Source: Oleiphilus sp. (GTDB lineage Bacteria; Pseudomonadota; Gammaproteobacteria; Pseudomonadales; Oleiphilaceae). Taken from it: a stretch of DNA of 64,000 nucleotides. The notes beneath the pieces were generated by a model. It was not told the origin of the DNA. It worked only from the letters and a program-made list of their open reading frames with translations, and searched no databases. Below are positions 26,076 to 35,396 of this stretch, one piece after another. The stretch lies in assembly GCA_006212045.1 (NCBI GenBank), contig PZPK01000026.1, forward strand, positions 1-64,000, given 5' to 3'. Within the stretch, counting starts at the first letter, position 1. Each line of letters begins with the position of its first letter. Both the position numbers and the translations under genes were made by a program.

Positions 26076-26888
26076 ATGAAATCTCGGTGGCTAACGGTGC
26101 TGATCATGGTCCTGTTTCTGGGCGGCTGCAGCGCCTTCAGTTTTCTGTTTGAGCGACTCGACTGGCTGGTTGGCTGGAAACTGGACCAGATGTATCAGCT
26201 GGATGAAGCCCAGGAACTGATTGTGGAGGAAGGCAGCGAAGCCATGCAGGACTGGTTTCGACATGAAGCCTTTCCGCTCTGGGTCGAGCAGCTCCAACAA
26301 AGCCGCTCGCTTTGGCGCGAAGGGAAGCAGCAATCTGCGTTGCTCAATATGCAGTCCGTGTTTGAGCAAGGTTGGCAATCCTTTTTGCAGGCGGTGAAAC
26401 CGGAGGTGGTGCGTTTTGCCTTGACTCTGGATGCACAGAACGCGGAGCATTTCCGGCAGTACAACACCGAGCAACAAAAGGACTGGTTCGAGTATGCTCG
26501 TTCGGGAGAGGCCAAGGTGGAAAACCGTATTGAGCGTCTGGAAGACTGGTTTGGCGATCTTGATCCGGGTCAGGAGGCGCGCGTGGCCCAGCATATTCTT
26601 CTGTATCCGAATGAATATACCATTCGCATCGATAATAACCGGCACTGGAACGAACGCTTGTTGCAGGCCTCGCTTGCCGGGGACACGGAAGCGCTGTCAG
26701 CCTGGCTGGATGATCCGTCGCAATGGTGGACGGAAGACTACCGGCAATTGAGGGCCTTCAACCGTGCGGCGATGGAGGGGCTGCTGTTTGAGCTGCTGCC
26801 AACGCTAAGTGCGGATCAACAAGAAGCGGTGGATGACAAAGTCAGTGATTGGATCAATTCACTGGTCGATGTCATGGGCGCACCTTGA
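26076..26888 (+). CDS. DUF6279-family lipoprotein
   Basis: A 270-aa lipoprotein (signal MKSRWLTVLIMVLFLGGC, lipobox LGGC, Cys 18). The mature part opens with FLFERLDWLVGWKLDQMYQLDEAQ, the family signature of DUF6279, in which a tandem of long helices follows. Function is unknown. The gene is divergent from ybaK and converges on the hypothetical gene at 26940. Confidence 0.75.
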   Translation: MKSRWLTVLIMVLFLGGCSAFSFLFERLDWLVGWKLDQMYQLDEAQELIVEEGSEAMQDWFRHEAFPLWVEQLQQSRSLWREGKQQSALLNMQSVFEQGWQSFLQAVKPEVVRFALTLDAQNAEHFRQYNTEQQKDWFEYARSGEAKVENRIERLEDWFGDLDPGQEARVAQHILLYPNEYTIRIDNNRHWNERLLQASLAGDTEALSAWLDDPSQWWTEDYRQLRAFNRAAMEGLLFELLPTLSADQQEAVDDKVSDWINSLVDVMGAP

Positions 26889-26939
26889 GTCTGCATCAAG
26901 GGGCGCAGATGCTCCATTCTGTGGGGTTTCTAAACGGGG

Positions 26940-27323
26940 CTAATTAACGCTGGGTGGAGAGGTACGCGGGTGCCATTCCCACCATTGCTGTTTCCCTTCC
27001 TGTGTATCGTCTTTCTTGCGTACAATATCCCAGGTCACAAAAAAATCCGGGTCCTGTATGTCGATACCAAAATCCGGCTGGCGGTAGTGGCCTTTTGGCG
27101 CAACAAACCAGGCTTCCAGTCCTGGTGGCAAATGAAACTCCGGTAGCCCTTCCGGCCCGATCTCTGCGCCGGGAATGGGCATCAGGCGCACCGTAATACC
27201 TTCCTCCGCATCCACTTTGATCACAGTCCCTGCGTGTTGTGCCTGCTTGAGTACTTCTCCCTGACTGCTCATATAGGTGAGGCCGATCAGGCAGGTTTTG
27301 TTCAGTAGTTGGTCCAGAGTCAT
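26940..27323 (-). CDS. Conserved hypothetical protein, thioesterase-linked
   Basis: A 127-aa soluble protein that I cannot assign to a named family. It begins MTLDQLLNKTCLIGLTYMSS and has VIKVDAEEGITVRLMPIPG (beta-rich, about residues 34-55), LPEFHLPPGLEAWFVAPKG and a C-terminal GIDIQDPDFFVTWDIV block. It lies ten bases after the thioesterase gene on the same strand and is probably cotranscribed. No enzymatic motif is apparent. Confidence 0.6.
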   Translation of the reverse strand: MTLDQLLNKTCLIGLTYMSSQGEVLKQAQHAGTVIKVDAEEGITVRLMPIPGAEIGPEGLPEFHLPPGLEAWFVAPKGHYRQPDFGIDIQDPDFFVTWDIVRKKDDTQEGKQQWWEWHPRTSPPSVN

Positions 27324-27333
27324 AAAGGTCTAT

Positions 27334-27804
27334 TCAGGTCTGTGAAGTGAAAGAGGACAGCATGCCGCGCTCAAGCGCCAAGATAAATAGCTCGGGCATG
27401 CGCGCGGGGTGGCCGTTATTAAGATTGATGCAGGCAAAACGCATGGATGCGGTCAGCAAGGTTTTCCGGTCCGATTCCCGGATAAGTTCAAAAGCGCGTG
27501 CGCAAGTGAAACGCCGGTCATTCTCCGTAATCCAGGTGCCGAGTACCAGTGAATCATTGGCATAGGACGCCGCGCGATAATCTATCTCGGTGCGTGTAAT
27601 TGCCATCGCATAACCTGCTTGTTCCATTTCGTCCCAGCCACACCCCAGGGAGGTGATATGCATCCAGGCAATCTGTTCAAGCCAGGCAAGATAACGCACG
27701 TTGTTGGTATGGCCGAGGCGGTCCGTATCCTCTGGGCTTACCCTGATGACTTGCGTATAAGGGTTTGGGCGTTGCCAGTGTAAAGGGGATTGTGTACTTT
27801 CCAT
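27334..27804 (-). CDS. 4HBT-type acyl-CoA thioesterase
   Basis: A 156-aa hotdog thioesterase. The active-site region reads RVSPEDTDRLGHTNNVRYLAWLEQIAWMH, with the Asp and GHTNN of the 4-hydroxybenzoyl-CoA/FadM group, followed by ITRTEIDYRAASYANDSLVLGTWI. It should hydrolyse acyl-CoA esters in the cytoplasm. It is first of a two-gene unit with the hypothetical gene at 26940. The third such enzyme in this window. Confidence 0.85.
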   Translation of the reverse strand: MESTQSPLHWQRPNPYTQVIRVSPEDTDRLGHTNNVRYLAWLEQIAWMHITSLGCGWDEMEQAGYAMAITRTEIDYRAASYANDSLVLGTWITENDRRFTCARAFELIRESDRKTLLTASMRFACINLNNGHPARMPELFILALERGMLSSFTSQT

Positions 27805-27998
27805 GAGCGCTATCTTAAGGGCTGCCTGAAAAGAAGACCAGTTTTGTGGCCATGCCGGCGGGAAGATGCCGGCGCTGTCGAGAGCGCCCTCGTATGTTGA
27901 GGCTGTGAAAATGGAAACAGTGTTTCAGGCTTGCGGCTGCACAAGACATCAACGACAAAGTAAACTGACGCCTGATAAATTAAACGGATGAATGGGCG

Positions 27999-28493
27999 AT
28001 GGAGTCCGGAGCAGTATTTTCCGAATGTAAACGTTATCGCTATGCCTTGTGGCGGGCTTGGGATCGAGGCCGCCGCCAGCTCATGTTTATCGGACTGAAT
28101 CCCTCAACAGCCGATGAGAAGCATAACGACCCTACGATTAAACGCTGTATTCAGTTTGCGCAGGACTGGGAATTTGGCGGCGTCATGGTTGTCAATCTGT
28201 TCGCCTACCGCGCCACCAAACCGGTAGACCTGTTTGCTGCAACTGATCCGGTCGGACCAGAGAATGATGCATGGCTGGCAAAACTGGCTGATGAAGCTGG
28301 AATGATCGTTGCTGCTTGGGGTAATGATGGATCGAAGCATCAGCGCTCTTTGGATGTGCGTAAGCGCTTCCCGGAACTCTTCTGCCTCAAAGTAAACAAG
28401 TCCGGAGAGCCCGCGCATCCTCTTTATCAACCCAAATCGGCCCGGCCGATGCATTACCATGCGCCAATGAGATTGCCTGAATGTCCGAATTAA
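27999..28493 (+). CDS. DUF1643 domain protein
   Basis: A 164-aa cytoplasmic protein matching DUF1643: CKRYRYALWRAWDRGRRQLMFIGLNPSTADEKHNDPTIKRCIQ, then GGVMVVNLFAYRATKP and MIVAAWGNDG. The conserved N-P-S-T-A-D and GND residues suggest a uracil-DNA-glycosylase-like or Rossmann-type fold, but no function is established. Its last codons overlap the start of the acetyltransferase gene by 13 bases, so the two are coupled. Confidence 0.85.
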   Translation: MESGAVFSECKRYRYALWRAWDRGRRQLMFIGLNPSTADEKHNDPTIKRCIQFAQDWEFGGVMVVNLFAYRATKPVDLFAATDPVGPENDAWLAKLADEAGMIVAAWGNDGSKHQRSLDVRKRFPELFCLKVNKSGEPAHPLYQPKSARPMHYHAPMRLPECPN

Positions 28494-28993
28494 AGACCTA
28501 TTATCTGGAAATGAACGCCCCGTCCGAGTTGAAAGCCAAAGCAAAACCGGGCGCGCTGGCCATCACTGAAGCCGAGATCAAGGATTTTCGGCTGAACCGT
28601 TTTCTTTACCAGCTGGTGGGTGAAGCCTGGCAATGGACAGACAAACTTTCCTGGTCCGATCGGGACTGGCAGGCATATGCGGAACGCAAGGACTTGCGTA
28701 CTTGGGTGGCCTATTCATCAGGAGCTATTGCGGGTTATTTTGAGCTGGAGAAACAGGCGGACGAACATGTCCAGATTGTCTATTTTGGCTTGTCGCCGAA
28801 ATTTATCGGCAAGGGCTTTGGTGCCGCATTATTGTCCCATGCAATCGCAGAAGCCTGGGGCTGGGGAGACACTCGGCGGGTATGGGTGCATACCTGCAGT
28901 ACCGACCACCCTTCCGCTTTAGCCAATTATCAGGCCCGGGGATTCAGATGCTATCAAACACTCTATGGCGAGCCACCTGTCGCAGCGGGTTAG
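28481..28993 (+). CDS. GNAT-family N-acetyltransferase
   Basis: A 170-aa acetyl-CoA-dependent acetyltransferase. The acetyl-CoA loop is seen in IVYFGLSPKFIGKGFGAALLSHAIAEAW (the K-G-F-G motif A), with GAIAGYFELEKQ before it and HPSALANYQARGFRCYQ (motif B) after it. The substrate, a small molecule or protein N-terminus, is not apparent. The ATG overlaps the end of the DUF1643 gene. The 5' third begins with MSELKTYYLEMNAPSEL. Confidence 0.85.
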   Translation: MSELKTYYLEMNAPSELKAKAKPGALAITEAEIKDFRLNRFLYQLVGEAWQWTDKLSWSDRDWQAYAERKDLRTWVAYSSGAIAGYFELEKQADEHVQIVYFGLSPKFIGKGFGAALLSHAIAEAWGWGDTRRVWVHTCSTDHPSALANYQARGFRCYQTLYGEPPVAAG

Positions 28994-29032
28994 TCAGCAC
29001 TTGCTAAATGCTTCTATTCCACGATGGAGGCA

Positions 29033-29443
29033 TTACCCGGGCTGCTTCTCAAAGGTTTTGACGCCTTCGGGTATCTCATACCAGTCCTGTTTTTCACTGA
29101 CCCAGATATGGGCAATTGGACGTATCAGCGCAGTGTCGTCGAGAAGCGCAGGCTTGAGCTTGATCTGCTCGGGTTTTGCCGGATTGTAGTGGTAGATACG
29201 GTTGCCGCATTGCGGGCAGAATTTCGCAGCGCTGATATTGCCGCTTTCTGCCGTGCGTGACCAGTCCTGCATCGTGCCCGAGAATTCTACCTCTCCGGCA
29301 TCGACCATCGCGGTAATACTGAAAGCGCTGGTAGAGAGCTTCTGACATTCCTTGCAATGGCAAGCGACGATCATGGAGGGTGCGGACAATAAGCGGACGC
29401 GGACATTGCCGCATTGACATGTGCCTTCTAATGGAAATTTCAT
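29033..29443 (-). CDS. GFA/CENP-V-family zinc protein
   Basis: A 136-aa protein of the glutathione-dependent formaldehyde-activating enzyme (Gfa/CENP-V) family. The zinc cysteines are CQCG (9-12), CHCKECQ (28-34) and FCPQCG (about 92-97). It binds zinc, and members catalyse S-hydroxymethylglutathione formation or have unknown roles. The function here is not defined by its neighbours. A second family member lies at 52665-53135. Confidence 0.88.
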   Translation of the reverse strand: MKFPLEGTCQCGNVRVRLLSAPSMIVACHCKECQKLSTSAFSITAMVDAGEVEFSGTMQDWSRTAESGNISAAKFCPQCGNRIYHYNPAKPEQIKLKPALLDDTALIRPIAHIWVSEKQDWYEIPEGVKTFEKQPG

Positions 29444-29647
29444 TGCAGTCTCCTGTTGTGCCTTGGTGGAGGACGGCTAATTGAACAGGCACCGTCCCGA
29501 TTTGTGCAGGCGACGCCATGTCATTCAGCTATCCGCACGCGTGTGACTGAAACACCTTCTATTCGGAACTTCAATAGTGACGACAGGTTTACCTCCAAGA
29601 CGGTGGTGCATTAGACTAGCGACTCCAATAGCGAAAACAAAAAAAAG

Positions 29648-30328
29648 ATGCATAAACTATCCGGATCGCAGCCCTCTGGGCTAAGGCAGGGCACTGTCAA
29701 ACTTAAAGTGCTTGTTGTAGAAGACCATCCAGTATATCTGGATGGCTTGAAACACATACTTTCCAGAATGGGTGATGCGCTGACCCTTATTTGTGTCGAA
29801 ACTGTCAGTGATGCGCAGCGCTATTTGAATGAGCAGGGGGATTTTGATCTGGTGTTGCTGGATTTGGGTCTACCTGATGAAGGTGGCTTGTCGCTGCTCA
29901 ATTTTATTTCCCAGCATAAACTCTTTGTTCCGGCCGTGATCCTGTCGGCTTCCGATAGCAGACGGGACGTACAGCATGCCTTACAGTGCGGAGCTAGCGG
30001 ATTTATCTCCAAAGCGAGTAACAGTGAGGAAATTCTGACAGCGATCAACCAGGTGCTTGAGGGTGAAATCTGCTTGCCCTCTTTTTATCAGCAAGAAGGC
30101 AACACGCAGGTTCCTAGCGAAACGGCCGGCTTTCCAGAGCTGACGCCTCGGCAGAAGGAGGTGTTGCAATTGGTCTGCGAAGGCTTGCCCAACAAGAAGA
30201 TTTGCCAGCGATTGAACCTCACAGAGCACACGGTCAAAAGCCACCTAAAGACCCTGTTTGCCACGCTCAAGGTGCATAACCGGACCGAGTGTGCCCGCGT
30301 CGCGCAGGAATGGCATTTACTGGGCTGA
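29648..30328 (+). CDS. NarL/LuxR-type response regulator
   Basis: A 226-aa regulator with an N-terminal receiver (VLVVEDHPVY acidic pair; phosphoacceptor Asp72 in VLLDLGLPD; ILSAS and SKAS with the conserved Ser and Lys) and a C-terminal LuxR helix-turn-helix (LTPRQKEVLQLVCEGLPNKKICQRLNLTEHTVKSHLKTLFATL). A 20-residue basic extension precedes the receiver. It converges on a hybrid sensor kinase 12 bases away, which is the likely phosphodonor. The target genes are unknown. Confidence 0.9.
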   Translation: MHKLSGSQPSGLRQGTVKLKVLVVEDHPVYLDGLKHILSRMGDALTLICVETVSDAQRYLNEQGDFDLVLLDLGLPDEGGLSLLNFISQHKLFVPAVILSASDSRRDVQHALQCGASGFISKASNSEEILTAINQVLEGEICLPSFYQQEGNTQVPSETAGFPELTPRQKEVLQLVCEGLPNKKICQRLNLTEHTVKSHLKTLFATLKVHNRTECARVAQEWHLLG

Positions 30329-30340
30329 CTCTCTCGTCAA

Positions 30341-32146
30341 TTATCCTGTTTGAGGCCGTTCCTGCGGAGCAGAGGTCGTCTGGTCCAGATAGTGGCGGAT
30401 CACGAGCCGGAATTTTGCCGGAGAGAAGGGCTTGTAAAGGACTTCTGTCAGTGTTCGGGCGTCTGTCCCAAAGTGTAGTTTTATTTCCTCGGATAAGTTT
30501 GCCTGAGTGTTTGCTGTGACCAGAATCACTGGTAATGATTGCCTGTCCCGAGATCGGATTGCCTGAATCAGGTCCAATCCATTCCAGTGACCGTTTTCAT
30601 GCAAGGCCTCGGGAAATTGGTAATCACAGACCAGAAGGTCGATTTTCAGATCCGGAATGGCCTTGATTGCAACGTCCGGTTCGCTAAAGCTGCTTACTGC
30701 GAATCCCCAGTGCTGCAGCAATTGTGCGGTTGAATCGAGAATGGCCGGGTCATCGTCGATGACCGCGATATGCTTGTTATGAACCTGCGCGAAACGAAGC
30801 GGTGGCGCTGGTGTTGACTCAGGGGCAGCTACGGCTTCCGCTGCCTGAAGGCGGAACCAGAAACAGGCGCCTTTTCCGGGTGATGAATCGACGCCGTGCC
30901 CAATCTCCAGAACATTGCATAGCTGTTTCACAATGGCCAGCCCAAGCCCCATCCCCGGTTGCGAACGGCCTTTCAGCCTTTTGAATGCCTCGAAGATTTG
31001 CGAGGTTTGATCTTGGTCAAATCCCAGCCCATCGTCGCGCACTTGAAGCAGAATGTGAGTGCCCTGATTCGACCAGGTAATACTGAGGTTGGTGGCCTGC
31101 GCATGTACGAAGCTGTTTTCGCAAACGTTGCGCAGAATACGTTCGAGCAATAAGGGGTCAGTTCTGACCCAGCAATGCGGGCTTCCTTCAAGACGAATGT
31201 TTAGTCCTTCCTGACGGGCCCTGAATTGCAGTTCACGTTCCAAAAACCGCATTCTCTCGGATAATTGAAAAGTTTTTATACGGGTTTCAATGACGCCGGT
31301 CTGTAGTCGGGACATATTGAGCAAGGAAGACAACATCGTATTCAACTGCCGGGTTGACGCCTTCAGCTGAGCGGCCAATTGACGGTGCTTGCCCGGTTCC
31401 AGCTCGCTTTCCAGTGTTTCCACTAACAGGTTCATGGCATGCAGTGGTTGTCGCAGATCGTGACTTGCAGTGGCCAGCAAACGCGTTTTGGATGCGATTT
31501 CTTCCCGATCTTTGGCCTGAGCCTTCGCCACCAGTTTTTCGTTTCGGAACAGCTGTTGCCGGGAGCGATCCTGCAGTGCGCTGCCCAGCGTACCCAAGAC
31601 ATTCAGAGTTAAGATAAACAGGGCGTTTGAGGCGAGTTCTTTCACGGGAGAATCGAGCAAATATAGCGCAATGAAGTAAACGACAGAAACAATCAACGAA
31701 CCCAGGGTCGCATGGCTTTGTGGCATTCCCATCAGGAAATACCCGAACACCATCAAAAGCAGCAGTCCGTCATAGGGCAGGTCAAACTGCTGGCTGCGTG
31801 CCGTGTAGATAATCGCTACGATAGCGGTGCCAGCTACCACATAGGCAAACAGGTAAAAGTACGCGAAACGTCGGGAGGGCCAGTTCAGGTAGGTGGTAAT
31901 CAGCACAAGTCCGATCATCGGACACACCACAAACAGGCGAATAGCCATTGTTATGCGGGAAATATCAGGGGGAAGTGTGTAATAGTCCAGCAAGGTGTAG
32001 GCCAGAAAAATGGTAATGCCTGCCCAGGAGATTGTCGGCACGCGTTTAATTAATCTCTGGTGTCGGTAGTCCTCGAAACGCTCTGGTAAGTCCTGATGGA
32101 CCTCAGGTTCTGAGTCAGTGAAGGAGGCAGTTTTTTCGGCTGGCAA
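30341..32146 (-). CDS. Membrane hybrid histidine kinase/response regulator
   Basis: A 601-aa kinase. Six or so hydrophobic segments occupy residues 40-185, followed by a coiled-coil, a HisKA domain (ATASHDLRQPLHAMN, His229), a HATPase domain (NVCENSFVHA, DDGLGFD, GMGLGLAIVKQL) and a C-terminal receiver (IAVIDDDPAI, with Asp in LLVCDYQ and KP in LYKPFSPAK). The family sense domain resembles other multi-TM hybrid kinases; no ligand is predicted. The receiver has an insertion (PEALHENGHWNG) after the phosphoacceptor. It converges on a LuxR-type regulator. Confidence 0.88.
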   Translation of the reverse strand: MPAEKTASFTDSEPEVHQDLPERFEDYRHQRLIKRVPTISWAGITIFLAYTLLDYYTLPPDISRITMAIRLFVVCPMIGLVLITTYLNWPSRRFAYFYLFAYVVAGTAIVAIIYTARSQQFDLPYDGLLLLMVFGYFLMGMPQSHATLGSLIVSVVYFIALYLLDSPVKELASNALFILTLNVLGTLGSALQDRSRQQLFRNEKLVAKAQAKDREEIASKTRLLATASHDLRQPLHAMNLLVETLESELEPGKHRQLAAQLKASTRQLNTMLSSLLNMSRLQTGVIETRIKTFQLSERMRFLERELQFRARQEGLNIRLEGSPHCWVRTDPLLLERILRNVCENSFVHAQATNLSITWSNQGTHILLQVRDDGLGFDQDQTSQIFEAFKRLKGRSQPGMGLGLAIVKQLCNVLEIGHGVDSSPGKGACFWFRLQAAEAVAAPESTPAPPLRFAQVHNKHIAVIDDDPAILDSTAQLLQHWGFAVSSFSEPDVAIKAIPDLKIDLLVCDYQFPEALHENGHWNGLDLIQAIRSRDRQSLPVILVTANTQANLSEEIKLHFGTDARTLTEVLYKPFSPAKFRLVIRHYLDQTTSAPQERPQTG

Positions 32147-32256
32147 GGGTATCAGTGTCCTGTCGGGTGTTTCGTATTGTCAAACATCAGTATGGTTAAT
32201 GTTAGCCCAGCCAGCCCCGAAATACCGCTAACTCGGTCCCGGGCGGTAGATTGGGG

Positions 32257-32777
32257 TCATTCAGAAAAATCACGGCCGAGTGCATTTTTATATAGCCCTG
32301 TTTCCAGTTTCGTTCTTGCTTTGATAGGGTCGGCTTTGGTCGGGACAGCCGCAATTTCGGCGATATAGTCTTCAGGAAAATCATGCTCTCTTGCGCCAAT
32401 CAGGACATGTTGTTTGTACCACTCAAATGGTTGAATTGATGCATCTATATCGGTGGCGTAGTAAAACCAGGCCGCGTAACAAACGCCCTCGCTACTCATT
32501 ACGTCTGCCTGTTTTTCCTCATACCCGACATGAAGTCCTTCGATCTCATCGAGAATATTTTTGTCGCTGTCGGCGATGTCATAAACCACGCCGTAAACCC
32601 TGTCACCGGATTGGCCGGTGAAAAAGCATCGCATTTCGCCGAATGATCGACATGGCTGACCTTATGGAAGCGCAAGGCATGCGCCCTCAAAACAGCCTTG
32701 GACACCAGACGGGCCGAGGGTGCGCGTGACAATAGTCGCTGTTTGGAAAGGTTGGAGCCATAAGCAAAGTAAAGCAT
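32257..32777 (-). pseudogene. Gamma-glutamylcyclotransferase, single-base frameshift
   Basis: Two overlapping frames together read a complete GGCT-like protein of about 173 aa. The first begins at ATG 32777 with MLYFAYGSNLSKQRLLSRAP, the substrate-binding YGSNL motif, and runs into the frame HSAKCDAF. The second picks up at FFTGQSGDRVYGVVYDIADS and contains DEIEGLHVGYEE (catalytic Glu). The switch falls in a five-base T run on the minus strand (plus-strand A5 at 32621-32625), and one more T would join them. The reading frame is therefore broken by a one-base deletion, real or a sequencing error. The product would lack its second half. Confidence 0.8.
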
Positions 32778-32962
32778 GTGCTCAGCCGGATAATGCCGCG
32801 ACGCGCTTAATATTCGCTTGAACTGCCCTATTGTTCATAGAAAATGTACCCCTCAATGGTGATTGGTTTATGTCAAAATCGCTTGAATTTGCTGTGCTGC
32901 ACTGGCGCTCATTGCCAAGCCCGATTAGTATGGCGAAAAATGCTGCAACAAGGGCCGGAAAC

Positions 32963-33502
32963 ATGACCAGTATCGCTCATCAACTGCAACAATTTGCCAA
33001 GACCTGGATCAATACGACGGCACAGCGAGCGGATTCTGAATCTGCGCTTGATCGCTACAAATTGACCGCTAGTCTAAAGTTGTTAACCCGTTATGTCGGG
33101 AAGGCCATTCCCTTTGCTACGCGAAATGGCTTCGAGGTCATTGATTATCGTCCGGGCTATATCAAAACGCGGATTCCGCTGAAACCGAATAAAAATCATT
33201 TTAATGCCATGTATGCTGGCGCCCTGTTTACGGTCGCGGAACTGCCGGGCGGAATTCTGTCGCTGTTGAATTTTGACGAGCAGTTCTATCCTATCCTGAC
33301 CGAAATGACGATGCGCTACCTGAAACCGGCGCAGAGTGATGTCACGGTTGAATTCCATCTGACGCAAGAGACCCTGGACAGGATTCACAGCGAGGCCCGT
33401 GCGCAAGGCAAAAGCCTGTTCAGTCTGGAAGGCGAAATCAAGGATCGGGACGGGAAGATTGTCGCGACCAGCACGGCGCAGTATCAGGTCAGGCAGCGCT
33501 AG
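32963..33502 (+). CDS. DUF4442/YiiD-type thioesterase-like protein
   Basis: The ATG at 32963 has CCGGAA upstream and gives a 179-aa protein. It is a hotdog-fold member of the YiiD C-terminal/DUF4442 family: RPGYIKTRIPLKPNKNHFNAMYAGALFTVAELPGGIL contains the N-H-F-N-A-M-Y-A-G-A active-site loop, and ILTEMTMRYLKPAQSDVTVEF follows. In-frame codons extend to 32831 without family similarity. A fatty acyl thioesterase is likely. Confidence 0.78.
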   Translation: MTSIAHQLQQFAKTWINTTAQRADSESALDRYKLTASLKLLTRYVGKAIPFATRNGFEVIDYRPGYIKTRIPLKPNKNHFNAMYAGALFTVAELPGGILSLLNFDEQFYPILTEMTMRYLKPAQSDVTVEFHLTQETLDRIHSEARAQGKSLFSLEGEIKDRDGKIVATSTAQYQVRQR

Positions 33503-33507
33503 TTTTT

Positions 33508-34341
33508 ATGGCCGGGGCGGGTCAAGCAATTACTGGAACAGGTTTGAAGGATGGAAGACAGGTGACGAGAAAGGCGGTTTCCGCGGTCATTATTGCCAAA
33601 AATGCAGCCAATGATTTACCTGCCTGTCTGGATTCAATTCGTTGGGTTGATGAAATTGTGCTGGTCGACAGTGGCAGTGATGATGAGACCATTGCCATTG
33701 CCGAATCCTATGGCGCGAAGGTGTTCCAACACACGGACTGGCCGGGTTATGGCCCGCAACGGCAGCGGGCACAAAAACATGCCAGCCATGAATGGATTTT
33801 CATGATCGATGTTGATGAACGCGTCACGCCCGAGTTACGAGCCTCGATTGAGGCCTTACTGGAAGCCCCCGATCCGGATAAAGTGTACTGCTTCGATCGT
33901 GTCAGTGATTTTTTTGGGCGATTGATTCACAGTAGCGGCTGGTATCCGGACTGGGTTGAGCGTCTCTACCATACCGCACATTTTGCCTATGATGACGCCC
34001 AGGTACATGAGCGTGTTCGCTGCACGGAAAGCCAGAAAGTCCGGCTCTCGGGTGAGTTGCTGCATTACACGACCAGCAGTTACGATGCTTTCATGAAAAA
34101 ATCGCTTCGCTATGCGCAGGACTGGTCAAATGAGCGATATCAGCGTGGCAAAAGAACCTCCGCGCCAGGTGTTTTTGTAAGAAGTTTGGGAACATTTCTA
34201 GTTAAATATCTGCTTCGGCGCGGTTTTACTGAAGGCAGGCATGGCTTAATGCTGGCGGGTGTTTCTGCCGTTTATACCTTTCATAAGTACGCTGCACTAT
34301 GGGTTTTGCAACAAAAAGAACAACAGAGCAAGTCTTTGTGA
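33508..34341 (+). CDS. Family 2 glycosyltransferase (WaaE/KdtX-like)
   Basis: A 277-aa GT-A glycosyltransferase. It has VSAVIIAKNAANDLPACLDSI (nucleotide binding), WVDEIVLVDSGSDDETIAIAE and the metal-binding IFMIDVDERVTPEL DxD region, followed by the membrane-associated C-terminal part FVRSLGTFLVKYLLRRGFTEGRHGLMLAGVSAVYTFHKY. This matches the WaaE/KdtX group that adds a hexose to the lipopolysaccharide core. The start may be ATG 33508 or GTG 33562, which removes 18 residues. It leads a short run with a methyltransferase and an acyltransferase. Confidence 0.87.
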   Translation: MAGAGQAITGTGLKDGRQVTRKAVSAVIIAKNAANDLPACLDSIRWVDEIVLVDSGSDDETIAIAESYGAKVFQHTDWPGYGPQRQRAQKHASHEWIFMIDVDERVTPELRASIEALLEAPDPDKVYCFDRVSDFFGRLIHSSGWYPDWVERLYHTAHFAYDDAQVHERVRCTESQKVRLSGELLHYTTSSYDAFMKKSLRYAQDWSNERYQRGKRTSAPGVFVRSLGTFLVKYLLRRGFTEGRHGLMLAGVSAVYTFHKYAALWVLQQKEQQSKSL

Positions 34342-34520
34342 TCGCCGGGTTCATAGGCCGTCGCCAGTTCGGTAGAACGGACATTTTACTTGCGTGATTT
34401 CGGCCCCGGGCAGTCTTTGCCCATGCCATAAAAAAGGCTAAGCTCCTGCACTTATGGCATCTTGGTGCGTTCCAGTCAGCCAGAAAACGGGATTCAGCAA
34501 CACTTAACACAGGATCAGGA

Positions 34521-35258
34521 ATGACTCAGGGAAAAAACACGCCGGGGGAGATGGCAATTGCCGGTACTCACGATACTGTCGTCAAATATGTTAAAAATCA
34601 CTTTCCGCAACAATCTGCATTGCGGGTTCTCGACCTCGGTGCAGGGCAGGGTTCGCTGTCACTCAAGTTAAAACAGGCGGGCTTTGATGTGAGGGCCTGT
34701 GATCTGGATGCTGATAACTTTCGGGTTCCGGAAATCGAATGTCTTGAAGTCGATGCCAACGGAGAATTGCCTTATCCGGATGGCAGTTTTGATCTCGTGA
34801 TCTCGGTGGAGGTGGTAGAACATATTGAAAACCATGGCTCTTTGTTTTCCGAGGTCCAGCGCGTATTAAAAACCGGTGGCCACTATGTGCTGACAACGCC
34901 AAACATACTGTCACTCAAGTATCGGCTGGGTTTTCTCTTTACCGGTTATGGCTATTCGTTTGGTCCTCTCGAGCCAGGCGTGAAGGCGCCCGCTGAACAG
35001 CATATTTCTCCTTTTTCCCTTGACCGCTATACCTGGTTGCTGTCGTTGTCCGGTCTTCAGGTCGTTGATGTCGCGGCAGATAAACTGCAATCCACCTCGA
35101 AATGGTTTTACTGGTTAATGCCTTTCATTCGCCTGTTCGCCCGCAAGAAGCATGGTCGGTCTGATAGTGTCCGACAGCTGAACAGCCGGGTCGCGCTGCT
35201 GGGGCGTACCCTGATGGTGCTGTCGCGAAAGTCCGGGGACCTGAGCGCTTCGAAATAG
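34521..35258 (+). CDS. Class I SAM-dependent methyltransferase
   Basis: A 245-aa methyltransferase with the Rossmann motif VLDLGAGQGSLSLKLKQAG, the acidic motif DVRACDLDADNF, LVISVEVVEHIENH and the post-motif RVLKTGGHYVLTTPN. Methyltransf_11 type. The C-terminal stretch contains hydrophobic FYWLMPFIRLFARKKHGRS, suggesting contact with membrane or a lipid-linked glycan. It lies between a glycosyltransferase and an acyltransferase, so a role in capping or modifying a surface polysaccharide is inferred. Confidence 0.85.
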   Translation: MTQGKNTPGEMAIAGTHDTVVKYVKNHFPQQSALRVLDLGAGQGSLSLKLKQAGFDVRACDLDADNFRVPEIECLEVDANGELPYPDGSFDLVISVEVVEHIENHGSLFSEVQRVLKTGGHYVLTTPNILSLKYRLGFLFTGYGYSFGPLEPGVKAPAEQHISPFSLDRYTWLLSLSGLQVVDVAADKLQSTSKWFYWLMPFIRLFARKKHGRSDSVRQLNSRVALLGRTLMVLSRKSGDLSASK

Positions 35259-35396
35259 AAAAGTGCCGGGAAGGTTGCTGTCGATGTAAACAAAGCAAAA
35301 TTCCCGAAGATCTGTCGACTATTCGACCGCATCTGATCCCTGTTCTGCATTAATATGCGGGGCCATTGCCAAACACTTACCCGTAGAAGTCCAGAT

